Positions 32,356 to 40,576 of a stretch of 64,000 nt of DNA are shown here, piece after piece; within the stretch, counting starts at the first letter, position 1, and every line of letters begins with the position of its first letter. The stretch spans positions 1 through 64,000 of the forward strand of contig NZ_JAAIKO010000039.1 in the NCBI RefSeq assembly GCF_016107395.1, given 5' to 3'. The position numbers and the translations under genes were made by a program. Under the pieces are notes generated by a model. It saw only the letters and a program-made list of their open reading frames with translations, was not told where the DNA came from and searched no databases. The DNA is from Streptomyces fildesensis. Lineage in GTDB: Bacteria; Actinomycetota; Actinomycetes; Streptomycetales; Streptomycetaceae.

Positions 32356-35172
32356 TCACAGGTGTCCCGGTCCGGACAGCACCGCCTCCAGTGCCGCAGC
32401 CGTGGCCGGGTGGAGGGCCGCCAGCGCCGCGCCCCGCGGCTGGGGAACGGTGGTTTGCCAGGGCTCTTCGCAGCCCAGCAAGCTTGCCATCGCGTCGCAC
32501 GTCGCGGGGTGGGCGGCGAGGAGCGTGCAGCCGTGGTCGGCGTCCGTGCGGCGTGCCACCCGTACGGCTTCCGTTCCCTGCGGTGCCCGCCATGGGGGCA
32601 CCCACGCGTCCAGCGCCGCGAGCCGGCCGGGGAAGATTCTTCCGGCCTCACGGATCAGTAGCGGGGCCAGTTCGGCGCCGCCCGAGCGCAGGGTGGTGAT
32701 CAGGGTCGGCAGCCACGGCAGGAGGACCGGGTCCGGCAGTCGGCCGAAGGCGTTCGACACCGCCTCCACGACGAAGTCGGTGAGGCCCGGGACGGGCTCC
32801 AGGGCGTGGACGAAGCCGCTCAGGTAGCGCGGATAGGCGGGTACCACCATGGGGTTGCTGAGCAGCTCGTCGCAGCGTGCCCGGAGCTCCGTGCGGCTCA
32901 GGTGCCCGAGCTGTACCTGGGCCGCCCACAGCAGGGCCGTCCTCGACGGGTCCTGCGGATGCGACTGGGCCACCGCCAGTTCCAGTTGGGTGCGGTCGCA
33001 GCCCAGGGACAGGGCCAGACTCTCCATGCTGAACAGGAATCCCAGCATCGCCGCCACTTGGCGGACGGTGGCGTCGTCGTCGGTGAACGCGGTCGGCAGC
33101 AGGGTGCAGTAGTGCGCGTAGCCGGTCTTGACGAAGGACTCGATCCATGGCGGCAGCACCGGCTCGCTGGTGCGGTAGTACGCCAGCAGCCGCCGGACCC
33201 GGCGCAGGACCTCCGGGGCGCCGTCGACGCTGCGCTCGGCCGACAGCACCTCCAGAGCGCGGGTGCCCAGTTCGTCGGCGATGCGGCGGCTCCGCAGGTA
33301 CAGCGTCGCGTCCTCGACGGCTTCCAGGACGGTCGCTGCGGTGGCCTGTGGGCTGTAGGCCGTGCGGCGCAGGCGCTGTTCCAGGACCTGCTCGATGCTG
33401 ACGCCCTCGTAGCCGAGCTCGATGAGCGCACGCTGGTGGGTGCCCAGCGCCACGTCCCATGACTCCTGGATCGGCCGCTCCCCCAGTTTCCGCTCGCCCA
33501 TGATCGGTCGCGCGGCGCCGTGCGGCATCAGGTAGCGCAGCATCCACAGCACGTCGGAGCACTGCTCCAGTGCGGGCTGGGAGGTGATGTCCAGCAGTGC
33601 CCGCTGCACTCCTCGCTGCTGGAGCTTGAGGTTCAGCGGCGCGAGCCGGTCGTGCACGTCGCGGGCCAGCGGTGGCAGCGCGTCGTAGCCGACCTGGCCC
33701 ACCCGGTCGCCACCCATCATGATCTCCACGAGCCGGCGCACGTCCCGCCGGCCGGGCACGGAGTCCTTCTCGATACAGGTGACCGCCGCGTCCTGGAAGT
33801 CGTACGGCGTGGGCCTGGCCCGGTCGCGCATGCCGGCCAGCAGGATCGACGTCTCGAACACCGCGATGGCGTCGGCGGTGGAGGCGAGATAGCCGTTGCG
33901 GCGCGCGGCGCGCACGATCTCCACCGACCAGCCGAGCAGTTCGGCCTCGTCCAGCCGGTCCAGAACGGGGGGCTGCCGCAGGAAGCCCGTCAGCTTGTCC
34001 GAGGCGGGGACCGCCGGCACGGGAGCCCCGGCCGCGATCTTCTTGGCCTTCGACGGCGCACCCGCCTGTCCTGTCAGCCGGTACGGTTGCACGCGCGTGC
34101 GCTTGACGTTCTTCGCCCAGACGGTCGCGGCGATCGACACCGAGCCTGCGGCGAAGCCGAACTGCGCCTCGATCGCCGCATGGCTGGACGGGATCAGCCC
34201 GTGCAGCCACTTGGTGGCACTGCGCGGGCTGATCTCGAAGGTGTCGGTGCCGTCGATACCGAACTCCGCGACGCGGCTGGCCGCGTGGAACGCACCGCAG
34301 ACGTAAAGGCAGTCCGCGGGATCGGTGCCGGTCGCGGCCAGGTGTTCGCGCATCCTGGTCCACATGAACCGCTCACGGTCCTCGTCCACGCGCACCCGGT
34401 CGGCGTCGCCGGGTGCCAGCCGCCGGAAGAGGCTACCGATCAGCAGCATGACCTGGCGGTAGGTGTCGTGATCGCTGTCGCCGAGCGGCAGTTCGACGTA
34501 CTGGTGCCACCACTCCGACCAGTGCCGCACCCGGCCGTGGCGCAGCAGGTGCTCCTCCAGTTCGGCGAACCGGGGCCGCAGGTCACCGATCTCCACACCG
34601 ATGGCGTCGCCGTGCAGTACGGCTTCCTCCTCGGCGGGCGGCGCTTCCGGCGCTCCTGGATCAGCGCCGGGCTCGGCCGGGTGGTCCGCGCGCGCGTCCC
34701 ACTGGAAGACGTGGTCGGAGGACCGGTCGACGAGGACCAGTTCGACGCCCGGGGTGTCCAGTGCGTAGGCGATCGCCTGGTACTCGGCCGAGGCTTCGGT
34801 GATCGGAGCGACCACCGACAGCGGTGACCACTCGGCAGGGAAGCCGCCGACCTCGGTGGCGAACGACTGGACCGCCACCGGAAGCCTGCAGTTGCGCAGT
34901 TCGGTCAGCAGCGGCGCCATGTCCTCGCACAGTTCCAGATACACGACCTTCGGCTGCTTCTCGCGCAGCCGGCGTGCCATCGCGATCGCCGAGGCGGGCG
35001 AGTGGTGGCAGACGGGGAAGATCTCGAGCGGCTCGCGCACGGCCCGGTCGACGTCGTCGACGATGCCGAGGAGGATGCCCTCGAGGGCGCCGGGTCCGTC
35101 GGCGAACGTCGCGGCCGTCTCCTGCAGTTGCGCGCGCAGCGCTTCGAAGGCCCCCTCGTGGGTGCCGCTCAT
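32356..35172 (-). CDS. DUF5682-type large protein of the MoxR-vWA operon
   Basis: This 938-residue soluble protein is the last gene of the operon. The N-terminal region (about 45-310) has FPVCHHSPASA (His56-His57), VVYLELCEDM (Glu80), LVLVDRS, DRERFMWTRM and YVCGAFHAAS (His296). This spacing resembles the His/Glu/His metal-site pattern of TraB/TIKI-like hydrolases, which is inference. The remaining two thirds (about 400-930) are helical with Leu/Arg-rich repeats, no clear enzymatic motif, and DALPPLARDVHDRLAPLNLK as a landmark. The ATG overlaps the MoxR stop (ATGA). Function is unknown; it is presumed an effector or client of the AAA/vWA pair. Confidence 0.85.
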   Translation of the reverse strand: MSGTHEGAFEALRAQLQETAATFADGPGALEGILLGIVDDVDRAVREPLEIFPVCHHSPASAIAMARRLREKQPKVVYLELCEDMAPLLTELRNCRLPVAVQSFATEVGGFPAEWSPLSVVAPITEASAEYQAIAYALDTPGVELVLVDRSSDHVFQWDARADHPAEPGADPGAPEAPPAEEEAVLHGDAIGVEIGDLRPRFAELEEHLLRHGRVRHWSEWWHQYVELPLGDSDHDTYRQVMLLIGSLFRRLAPGDADRVRVDEDRERFMWTRMREHLAATGTDPADCLYVCGAFHAASRVAEFGIDGTDTFEISPRSATKWLHGLIPSSHAAIEAQFGFAAGSVSIAATVWAKNVKRTRVQPYRLTGQAGAPSKAKKIAAGAPVPAVPASDKLTGFLRQPPVLDRLDEAELLGWSVEIVRAARRNGYLASTADAIAVFETSILLAGMRDRARPTPYDFQDAAVTCIEKDSVPGRRDVRRLVEIMMGGDRVGQVGYDALPPLARDVHDRLAPLNLKLQQRGVQRALLDITSQPALEQCSDVLWMLRYLMPHGAARPIMGERKLGERPIQESWDVALGTHQRALIELGYEGVSIEQVLEQRLRRTAYSPQATAATVLEAVEDATLYLRSRRIADELGTRALEVLSAERSVDGAPEVLRRVRRLLAYYRTSEPVLPPWIESFVKTGYAHYCTLLPTAFTDDDATVRQVAAMLGFLFSMESLALSLGCDRTQLELAVAQSHPQDPSRTALLWAAQVQLGHLSRTELRARCDELLSNPMVVPAYPRYLSGFVHALEPVPGLTDFVVEAVSNAFGRLPDPVLLPWLPTLITTLRSGGAELAPLLIREAGRIFPGRLAALDAWVPPWRAPQGTEAVRVARRTDADHGCTLLAAHPATCDAMASLLGCEEPWQTTVPQPRGAALAALHPATAAALEAVLSGPGHL

Positions 35173-36281
35173 GACAGGGTGGCGATCGCGTCGCGGCCGC
35201 CCTCCAGGAACTCCGGCCAGGATCCGCCCTCTTCCTTGCTGCGCGGCTCGACGACACCGTGCAGGTATTTGTTGAGGATCGCCAGGTCCTCGGGCTCCCG
35301 CCGGGCCAGTGACCCGACGAGCGAGGAGGCCAGCGTGCGTGCGGTCAGGGCGCGCTCGCCGAAGAAGTTGCTGTGCAGGATCGCATCCTCGAGCACGCCG
35401 ATCTGTTCGGCGGTCGACAGCGCGGACTCCAGCTTCTCGTCGTCGCTGCCGGCCGCGGCCGCGGCGGCGCGCAGGTCGGCGAAGCTCTGCAGCAGCACGT
35501 CGAGCAGCGTCGGCGGCACGTCCAGTTCGAGCTGGTGGCGGTGGAGCAGTTCCTCGGTGCGGAAGCGGACGATCTCCGCCTCGCTCTTCCGGTTCGTCAT
35601 CACGGGGATGCGGACGAAGTTGAAGCGGCGTTTGAGCGCCGAGGACAGATCATTGACGCCTCGGTCACGGCTGTTGGCGGTGGCGATGATCGAGAAGCCG
35701 GGCTTGGCGAAGACGATGTTGTCGCTGTCGAGTTCGGGAACGGAGATGTACTTCTCGGACAGGATCGAGATCAGCGCATCCTGGACATCACTGGTGGAGC
35801 GGGTGAGTTCCTCGAAGCGGCCGATGGCGCCGGTCTCCATCGCGGTCATGATCGGCGAGGGGATCATCGACTGCCGCGACTGACCCTTGGCGATGACCAT
35901 GGACACGTTCCAGGAGTACTTGATGTGATCCTCGGTGGTGCCCGCCGTGCCCTGCACCACCAGCGTGGAGTTACGGCATATCGCGGTGGACAGCAGCTCG
36001 GCCAGCCAGCTCTTGCCGGTGCCGGGGTCGCCGATGAGCAGCAGACCGCGGTCGGAGGCCAGTGTGACGATGGAGCGCTCGACGAAGCTGCGGTCGCCGA
36101 ACCACTTCTGCGAAATCTCCCGGTCCAGGCCGTCGGAACGCTCGGAGCCCAGGATGAACAGTCGGACCATCTTCGGGGACAGCCGCCAGGAGAAGGGCTT
36201 GGGGTTGTCGTCGATCGACTCCAGCCAGTCCAGCTCCTCGGCGTACTTGATCTCGGCGGGGGCGCGCAACAGGTCGGACAT
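35169..36281 (-). CDS. MoxR-family AAA+ ATPase
   Basis: This 370-residue AAA+ protein has Walker A GDPGTGKS (84-91), Walker-B-like acidic residues in IGRFEELTR (about 153-161), sensor 1 IIATANSRDRG (about 199-208) and ALKRRFNF as arginine-finger region. The lid is C-terminal. MoxR ATPases work with von Willebrand factor A proteins to remodel or insert metal into target proteins. The partner vWA gene is directly upstream (12-bp gap with AAAGG ribosome binding site). The end overlaps the DUF5682 start by 4 bp. There is no transmembrane segment, so it acts in the cytoplasm. Confidence 0.92.
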   Translation of the reverse strand: MSDLLRAPAEIKYAEELDWLESIDDNPKPFSWRLSPKMVRLFILGSERSDGLDREISQKWFGDRSFVERSIVTLASDRGLLLIGDPGTGKSWLAELLSTAICRNSTLVVQGTAGTTEDHIKYSWNVSMVIAKGQSRQSMIPSPIMTAMETGAIGRFEELTRSTSDVQDALISILSEKYISVPELDSDNIVFAKPGFSIIATANSRDRGVNDLSSALKRRFNFVRIPVMTNRKSEAEIVRFRTEELLHRHQLELDVPPTLLDVLLQSFADLRAAAAAAGSDDEKLESALSTAEQIGVLEDAILHSNFFGERALTARTLASSLVGSLARREPEDLAILNKYLHGVVEPRSKEEGGSWPEFLEGGRDAIATLS

Positions 36282-36293
36282 ATGAGGGCCTTT

Positions 36294-37757
36294 CTAAGCG
36301 AGGAACGTCTTGAGTTCGTGGACCAGCTTGCTGATGTGACCGGAGACCACCGGCGTACCGAGGGCCTTGAAGCGCTCCCGGAACCAGGGGTTGACCTCCT
36401 GGCGTCCGGAGCTGGTCACCGAGCCGACCGGGATGAACTTCACGCCGGAGCGGTGCACCGCCTCGATGCCTTCGAACAGCGGCTGTGAGCGGTTGAATTC
36501 ATAGAAGTCCGAGATCCACACCATCACGGTGTTCCGGGGCTCGGTGATCTTCGGGCGGGCCATGGCCATCGCGACGGGGCCGTCGTTGCCGCCCCCGAGG
36601 TTGGTCCGCAGCAGGGTCTCGAAGGGGTCGTGCACCCACGGTGTGAGATCGATGGCCCGCGTGTCGTACGCGATCAGATGGACGTCCACCTTCGGCAGGC
36701 CGGCGAAGATCGACGCCAGGACGGTGCAGTTCACCATCGAGTCGAGCATCGAACCGGACTGGTCCACGACGACGATCAGCCGCTGCGGCGTCGTCTTGCG
36801 GGCGGTGTGCCGGTAGTAGAGGCGGTCGACGTACAGCCGCTCGTCCTCCGGGCTCCAGTTGGTGAGGTTCTTCCAGATCGTGCGGTCGAGGTCGAGGTTG
36901 CGGAAGACCCGTTTGGGCGGGATCGAACGGTCCAGGGCGCCCACCGTGGCCTTCTCCACCTGGGTACGCAGCACTTCGGCGACCTCGTCGACGAAGCGGC
37001 GGATCAGGGACTTGGCGTTGGCGAGGGCCACGCCCGAGAGGTTGCTCTTGTCCCGCAGCAGCTGTTCGATCAGCGACATGCTGGGGGTCAGCTGCGCGGC
37101 GAGCGTGGGGTCGGCCAGTACCTCGCGCAGGTGCATCCGCTTGACGAGGTCGGCCTCGATGGCGCCGAGTTCCGGGCCGATCGCCGGAATGAGCCGGCTG
37201 AGATCGGGCGTCGTGCCCGGGCCGCCGGCTCCGGCCGGGCCGGCACCCCGTCCCGCGGCCTTCGCGCCGGCGCGGCCGCCGCGCAGCTCGCCGGGCCGGC
37301 AGCCGAGCGCGCGCTCCAGCCAGCCCGCGTCCGACTGCCAACGCGTCAACTGTCCTGCGGTGACAGTGCCGGAGCCGGAGGCGAAGACGTTGAGCAGCAC
37401 CTTGGACACCAGCGCCGCACGCCGTACCTCGGCGGCGCGGTCGCGTGCACCATCGTCGTCCGGCCCTGGCACCATCAGTCCGTCGAACTCGGCGGCCAGC
37501 TCCGGGTGGCGCTGCACGACCGAGTCGACGGAAGCCTGCGGGTCCAGCAGCGCGGACGGCAGACCGATGTCCTCGACGACAGCGAGGCTCGACGATTCCA
37601 GCGAGGCCTGCTCCTCACCGTCGAAGAGACGGGCGAGGAGTCGCCAGTACAGGACCTGACGGCGGTTGTCGTCGGAATCCACCTCAGGGTTCTGTGCGTC
37701 CGGGTGCTCGGCCGAAGGCCCGCTGCCGGCGGTTCGCGCGGTCGCGTGCTCCGTCAT
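36294..37757 (-). CDS. Von Willebrand factor A domain protein of the MoxR operon
   Basis: This 487-residue protein has an acidic disordered start, a helical middle (about 30-320) with a Gly/Ala-rich linker (GAKAAGRGAGPAGAGGPG), and a C-terminal vWA domain. The complete MIDAS is DQSGS (332-336), a TNLGGGND loop and WISDFYE. MIDAS-bearing vWA proteins bind the target recognised by their MoxR ATPase. The ATG overlaps the upstream stop (ATGA). No signal or membrane helix is present. Its place between the unknown gene and MoxR supports a coupled complex. Confidence 0.92.
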   Translation of the reverse strand: MTEHATARTAGSGPSAEHPDAQNPEVDSDDNRRQVLYWRLLARLFDGEEQASLESSSLAVVEDIGLPSALLDPQASVDSVVQRHPELAAEFDGLMVPGPDDDGARDRAAEVRRAALVSKVLLNVFASGSGTVTAGQLTRWQSDAGWLERALGCRPGELRGGRAGAKAAGRGAGPAGAGGPGTTPDLSRLIPAIGPELGAIEADLVKRMHLREVLADPTLAAQLTPSMSLIEQLLRDKSNLSGVALANAKSLIRRFVDEVAEVLRTQVEKATVGALDRSIPPKRVFRNLDLDRTIWKNLTNWSPEDERLYVDRLYYRHTARKTTPQRLIVVVDQSGSMLDSMVNCTVLASIFAGLPKVDVHLIAYDTRAIDLTPWVHDPFETLLRTNLGGGNDGPVAMAMARPKITEPRNTVMVWISDFYEFNRSQPLFEGIEAVHRSGVKFIPVGSVTSSGRQEVNPWFRERFKALGTPVVSGHISKLVHELKTFLA

Positions 37758-39142
37758 TTCCGCAGCAACCTTCCGGCGCGCTCCCGCAGTACGGCCACGG
37801 CGTCGGTGGCGGCCTTCTCGGATCGGACGCCGGCCTTGTCGGTCGTGCCCCCGGCCCAGCCCCCGGCGTGGATCGCGACAGCCTTCTTCCGTACCGTCGT
37901 CTCGACGGCCAGGGGCTGGACGCGATACGTCCCGGCGTCCCAGCGGAGCAGTCCGATACAGGCACCGGACGCCGCGACGGCCTCGGGGGTAAGCGGACCG
38001 GCGGCCGGAATGCGGTCGGTGTCGACAGCGAGCGGATGACCGGCCACGGTGAACGTCAGTGCCTCGTCGTCCCGTTGGGCGGCGTACCCCTCGAGGAACA
38101 CGGGGACGGCGATGCGCGCCGGGTGCCGGTCCATGGGCGCGGTTGCCGGGTCGATGGCGGTGGGCAGGGCGACGCGGGCCGTGGCGAAGGCGTCGGCGGG
38201 CTCGCTCGGGCGGGCGTGCTCATCGCTCCAGAGCAGGTCGCCCTCGGCGGTGACCGGCATCTCGGCGAGGTCCATGGAGCGGCCGTCGCTGACCGCTGCC
38301 AGCAGCGACATGTGCGGCCGGAGCAGCTGCCACAGTCCGGCTCCGACGACCGTGTCGGGCTTCGGCACCGACACACTGGCGCGCACCAGGCGCGGCGCGG
38401 TGCCGTCCGCCGGCTCGAACACCGCGTGGACCTGGGCCTGCACGGCGGTCGCGTGTTCCTGCACGTCGATGCCGAGGGGCAGCAGACGGCCGGTGACCGT
38501 CCCGGTGACCGGCGCGTCCGCCACACCGGGCAGAGTGAGCAGCATCGCGCGCGACCACAGGTCGCCCCAGCGGCGGGCCGGGATGCGTTCCAGGGCGGAG
38601 CCCGGGCAGGAAGCGGCGAGTTCGGCGGCGAGGCCGTCGAGGAGCGTGGCCAGGCGGCGCAGGGCCGGGTCGGGAAGCATCGCGGAGACGACATGCGCCG
38701 CTCCGGAGACCGTGTCGTGGTCGATGCCCTGCCACCCGGCGCGTGCCAGGTCGGACAGCCAGGACCGGGCGGCGGCCAGCAGGTTCGCCCCTTGCCGACC
38801 GCCGGGCGCCGGGGCGGTCTCCGCACCGCGGGGCCGGCCGGACGCCTCAGCGACGCGGGCCATCAGTGCGTCATGGACCGAGCCCAGCAGTGCGGTGCGG
38901 GCGGCGGCGAGGGCGACGAAGTGGTCCTCACCCGCGGATCCGGCCGCCGCCTTATCGGCCGCCTCGGCGACCCTGGCGGCCAGCGGCGTACCCGAGACGG
39001 CGTTGGCCAGTTCGGTCAGGCCGGCGGCCTGGGCGGGCTGGGGACGGAGCAGACCGGTGACGAGAGCCCGGTCGAACGCGTCGACGGCTGTCAGGGCTTC
39101 GTCGAGTCCGGCGATGTTCTCGACGAGCAGGTCGGCGCGCAT
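37754..39142 (-). CDS. Unknown 462-residue protein of the MoxR-vWA operon (possibly DUF5691-type)
   Basis: This 462-residue cytoplasmic protein is Ala/Leu/Val-rich with no catalytic motif I can name. Landmarks are VENIAGLDEALTAVDAFDRA, VSAMLPDPALRRLATLLDGL, ERIPARRWGDLWSRAMLL, GIDVQEHATAVQAQVHAVFE and ATDAVAVLRERAGRLLRK at the C-terminus. It looks like a helical repeat protein followed by a beta-rich half. From memory of similar neighbourhoods it may be DUF5691-like, which I am unsure of. Its ATG overlaps the SWIM stop (TGATG) and its stop overlaps the vWA start (ATGA), so it is an obligate operon member. Confidence 0.75.
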   Translation of the reverse strand: MRADLLVENIAGLDEALTAVDAFDRALVTGLLRPQPAQAAGLTELANAVSGTPLAARVAEAADKAAAGSAGEDHFVALAAARTALLGSVHDALMARVAEASGRPRGAETAPAPGGRQGANLLAAARSWLSDLARAGWQGIDHDTVSGAAHVVSAMLPDPALRRLATLLDGLAAELAASCPGSALERIPARRWGDLWSRAMLLTLPGVADAPVTGTVTGRLLPLGIDVQEHATAVQAQVHAVFEPADGTAPRLVRASVSVPKPDTVVGAGLWQLLRPHMSLLAAVSDGRSMDLAEMPVTAEGDLLWSDEHARPSEPADAFATARVALPTAIDPATAPMDRHPARIAVPVFLEGYAAQRDDEALTFTVAGHPLAVDTDRIPAAGPLTPEAVAASGACIGLLRWDAGTYRVQPLAVETTVRKKAVAIHAGGWAGGTTDKAGVRSEKAATDAVAVLRERAGRLLRK

Positions 39143-39645
39143 CACGCCACCTGCCTGGTCGGCGGGAACCACTGCATCTCCGGCAACGGCGCGGTGGTCG
39201 GGGCGAGTTCCAGGTAGGCCAGGTGACGCAGGAACCGGCTGAAGACGGGCGCCGCGGCCTTGGTGTCCGCCTGCGGCGGACGTGTGGAGCTCATCGCGGC
39301 GGTGATGGTCTGCGCGCCGATGTCCCCGTCCGCGATGTCGACCCGCAGGTAGCGGGCGACGCGGTCGGCACCGTACTGAAGCACCGCCTCGTTGATCAGG
39401 GCCTGGATGTGGTTGCAGAACGAGCCCCGAGCGCCCCCGCACGGCCGGTTGTTGTTGGTGCTGCACGCGAACGCGTAGGTCCCGGCCGCGACCGACGAGA
39501 CATAGACCCGCTCGATGTCCGAGCCGCTGGACACCACACCCTGCAGGCGTCCGTCGGCCAGTTCGACGAACGGCACCTTGGCGAGCTTGCGCGGCCGCGA
39601 GGGTGCCGTCACCCGCGCCGTGCTCGACCTCTCCCAATCTGACAA
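39142..39645 (-). CDS. SWIM zinc-finger protein, first gene of the MoxR-vWA operon
   Basis: This 167-residue protein (from TTG) has a Cys61-x7-Cys69-x7-Cys77-Asn-His79 arrangement (CSTNNNRPCG, SFCNHIQALI). It is a SWIM-like zinc motif with a wider first pair than the classic CxC. SWIM domains bind DNA or proteins. The TTG at 39645 has AGGAGA 8 nt upstream; a GTG 36 nt further out lacks a site. The rest has VELADGRLQGVVSSGSDIER and a conserved-looking C-terminal helical part. Its stop overlaps the next start, so it opens the operon and may be the recognition subunit. Confidence 0.82.
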   Translation of the reverse strand: MSDWERSSTARVTAPSRPRKLAKVPFVELADGRLQGVVSSGSDIERVYVSSVAAGTYAFACSTNNNRPCGGARGSFCNHIQALINEAVLQYGADRVARYLRVDIADGDIGAQTITAAMSSTRPPQADTKAAAPVFSRFLRHLAYLELAPTTAPLPEMQWFPPTRQVA

Positions 39646-39792
39646 CTCACCGTCTCCTATGCACCAGAAGGCCTTCCGCACCAGATCGGCGGGATGCGAC
39701 TGAACATAGTGGCGATCACTGACAACGCTGATCGCGGACGCACAGGGGGCGGTCCGCGCCGCAGTGAGAACGCGTTGACGCCGCGGAGTTGT

Positions 39793-40407
39793 TCAGGCGC
39801 CCGGCCGGCCGGCGTTCCACCCGTGTTCGAGGAGCTCGAAGGCGCGGATGAGCGCCTGGTGGGAGTCGGCCTGCCCGCGCACGGCGCGGGGGGCTTCGAG
39901 GGCGAAGTGGGCGAGGGCGGCGCACGTCGGATCGGCGGCTGGGGCTCCGGCCTCCTCGGCGATCGCGTGGGCGAGGGCGGTTTCGTGGCGCAGCCACATG
40001 CTCTGGCCGTAGTCGCGCAGGGCGGGGGTGCTGTCCACGAGGTTGCTGAAGGCGGCGAAACGGCCGTCGGTGTCGGCGGCGACGATCCGGTGGCGCAGGG
40101 CGTGCTCGCACAGCGCCGCGGGAATCGACTGGCCGTCGGCCCGTTGACGCACAGCGGCCAGCAGGAGTGCTTCCTGGTCGGTCTCCTCGTCGAAGACGAG
40201 GGCCTCCTTGACCGGGAAGTGCTTGAACAGCGTCGTGGTGGACACATCGGCCGCGTCCCCGATCTCCCGGATGCCGACCTGGTCGTATCCGCGCTCGAGG
40301 AACAGACGCAGGGCCGCATCGGCGAGCGCCTGACGGGTGGCGGCCTTCTTGCGCTCGCGGCGTCCTGTCGGCGCCTGCTGCGGAGTGCCGGTCGTCGTTT
40401 CGGTCAT
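39793..40407 (-). CDS. TetR-family transcriptional regulator
   Basis: This 204-residue protein has a TetR HTH: RRERKKAATRQALADAALRL, GIREIGDAADVSTTTLFKHF, PVKEALVFDEE. The C-terminal ligand domain (about 80-204) is helical. It is divergent from a Tet(X)-like monooxygenase gene. The 170-bp gap carries overlapping inverted repeats (AACTGCAA/TTGCAGTT, CAACT/AGTTG) suited to TetR binding, so it probably represses the oxygenase. It lies about 110 bp beyond the start of the SWIM operon on the same strand but is not part of it. Confidence 0.93.
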   Translation of the reverse strand: MTETTTGTPQQAPTGRRERKKAATRQALADAALRLFLERGYDQVGIREIGDAADVSTTTLFKHFPVKEALVFDEETDQEALLLAAVRQRADGQSIPAALCEHALRHRIVAADTDGRFAAFSNLVDSTPALRDYGQSMWLRHETALAHAIAEEAGAPAADPTCAALAHFALEAPRAVRGQADSHQALIRAFELLEHGWNAGRPGA

Positions 40408-40426
40408 GCCGGCACTCTACTCCTAA

Positions 40427-40460
40427 GTTGAACAACTGCAAAAGTTGTACCGTTGCAGTT
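40427..40460. promoter_or_regulatory. TetR operator candidate between TetR and Tet(X)-like genes
   Basis: AACTGCAA (40434-40441) and TTGCAGTT (40453-40460) are perfect 8-bp complements with an 11-nt spacer. Nested inside are CAACT/AGTTG (40433-40437 and 40443-40447) and GTTG/CAAC (40427-40436). The cluster begins 20 bp upstream of the TetR start and is about 120 bp from the divergent gene start. Which pair is the true half-site is unclear. Confidence 0.65.
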
Positions 40461-40576
40461 ATTGAGTTGATGTGCTCTTCTGGATGAGGGCCGCGTGACA
40501 CTCCCCGGCTCCTGAACCCCTTCTCCCGCGCTTCCCCACCCCTCGCACCCATCCGCACAGCGAACGGAGCACACCC

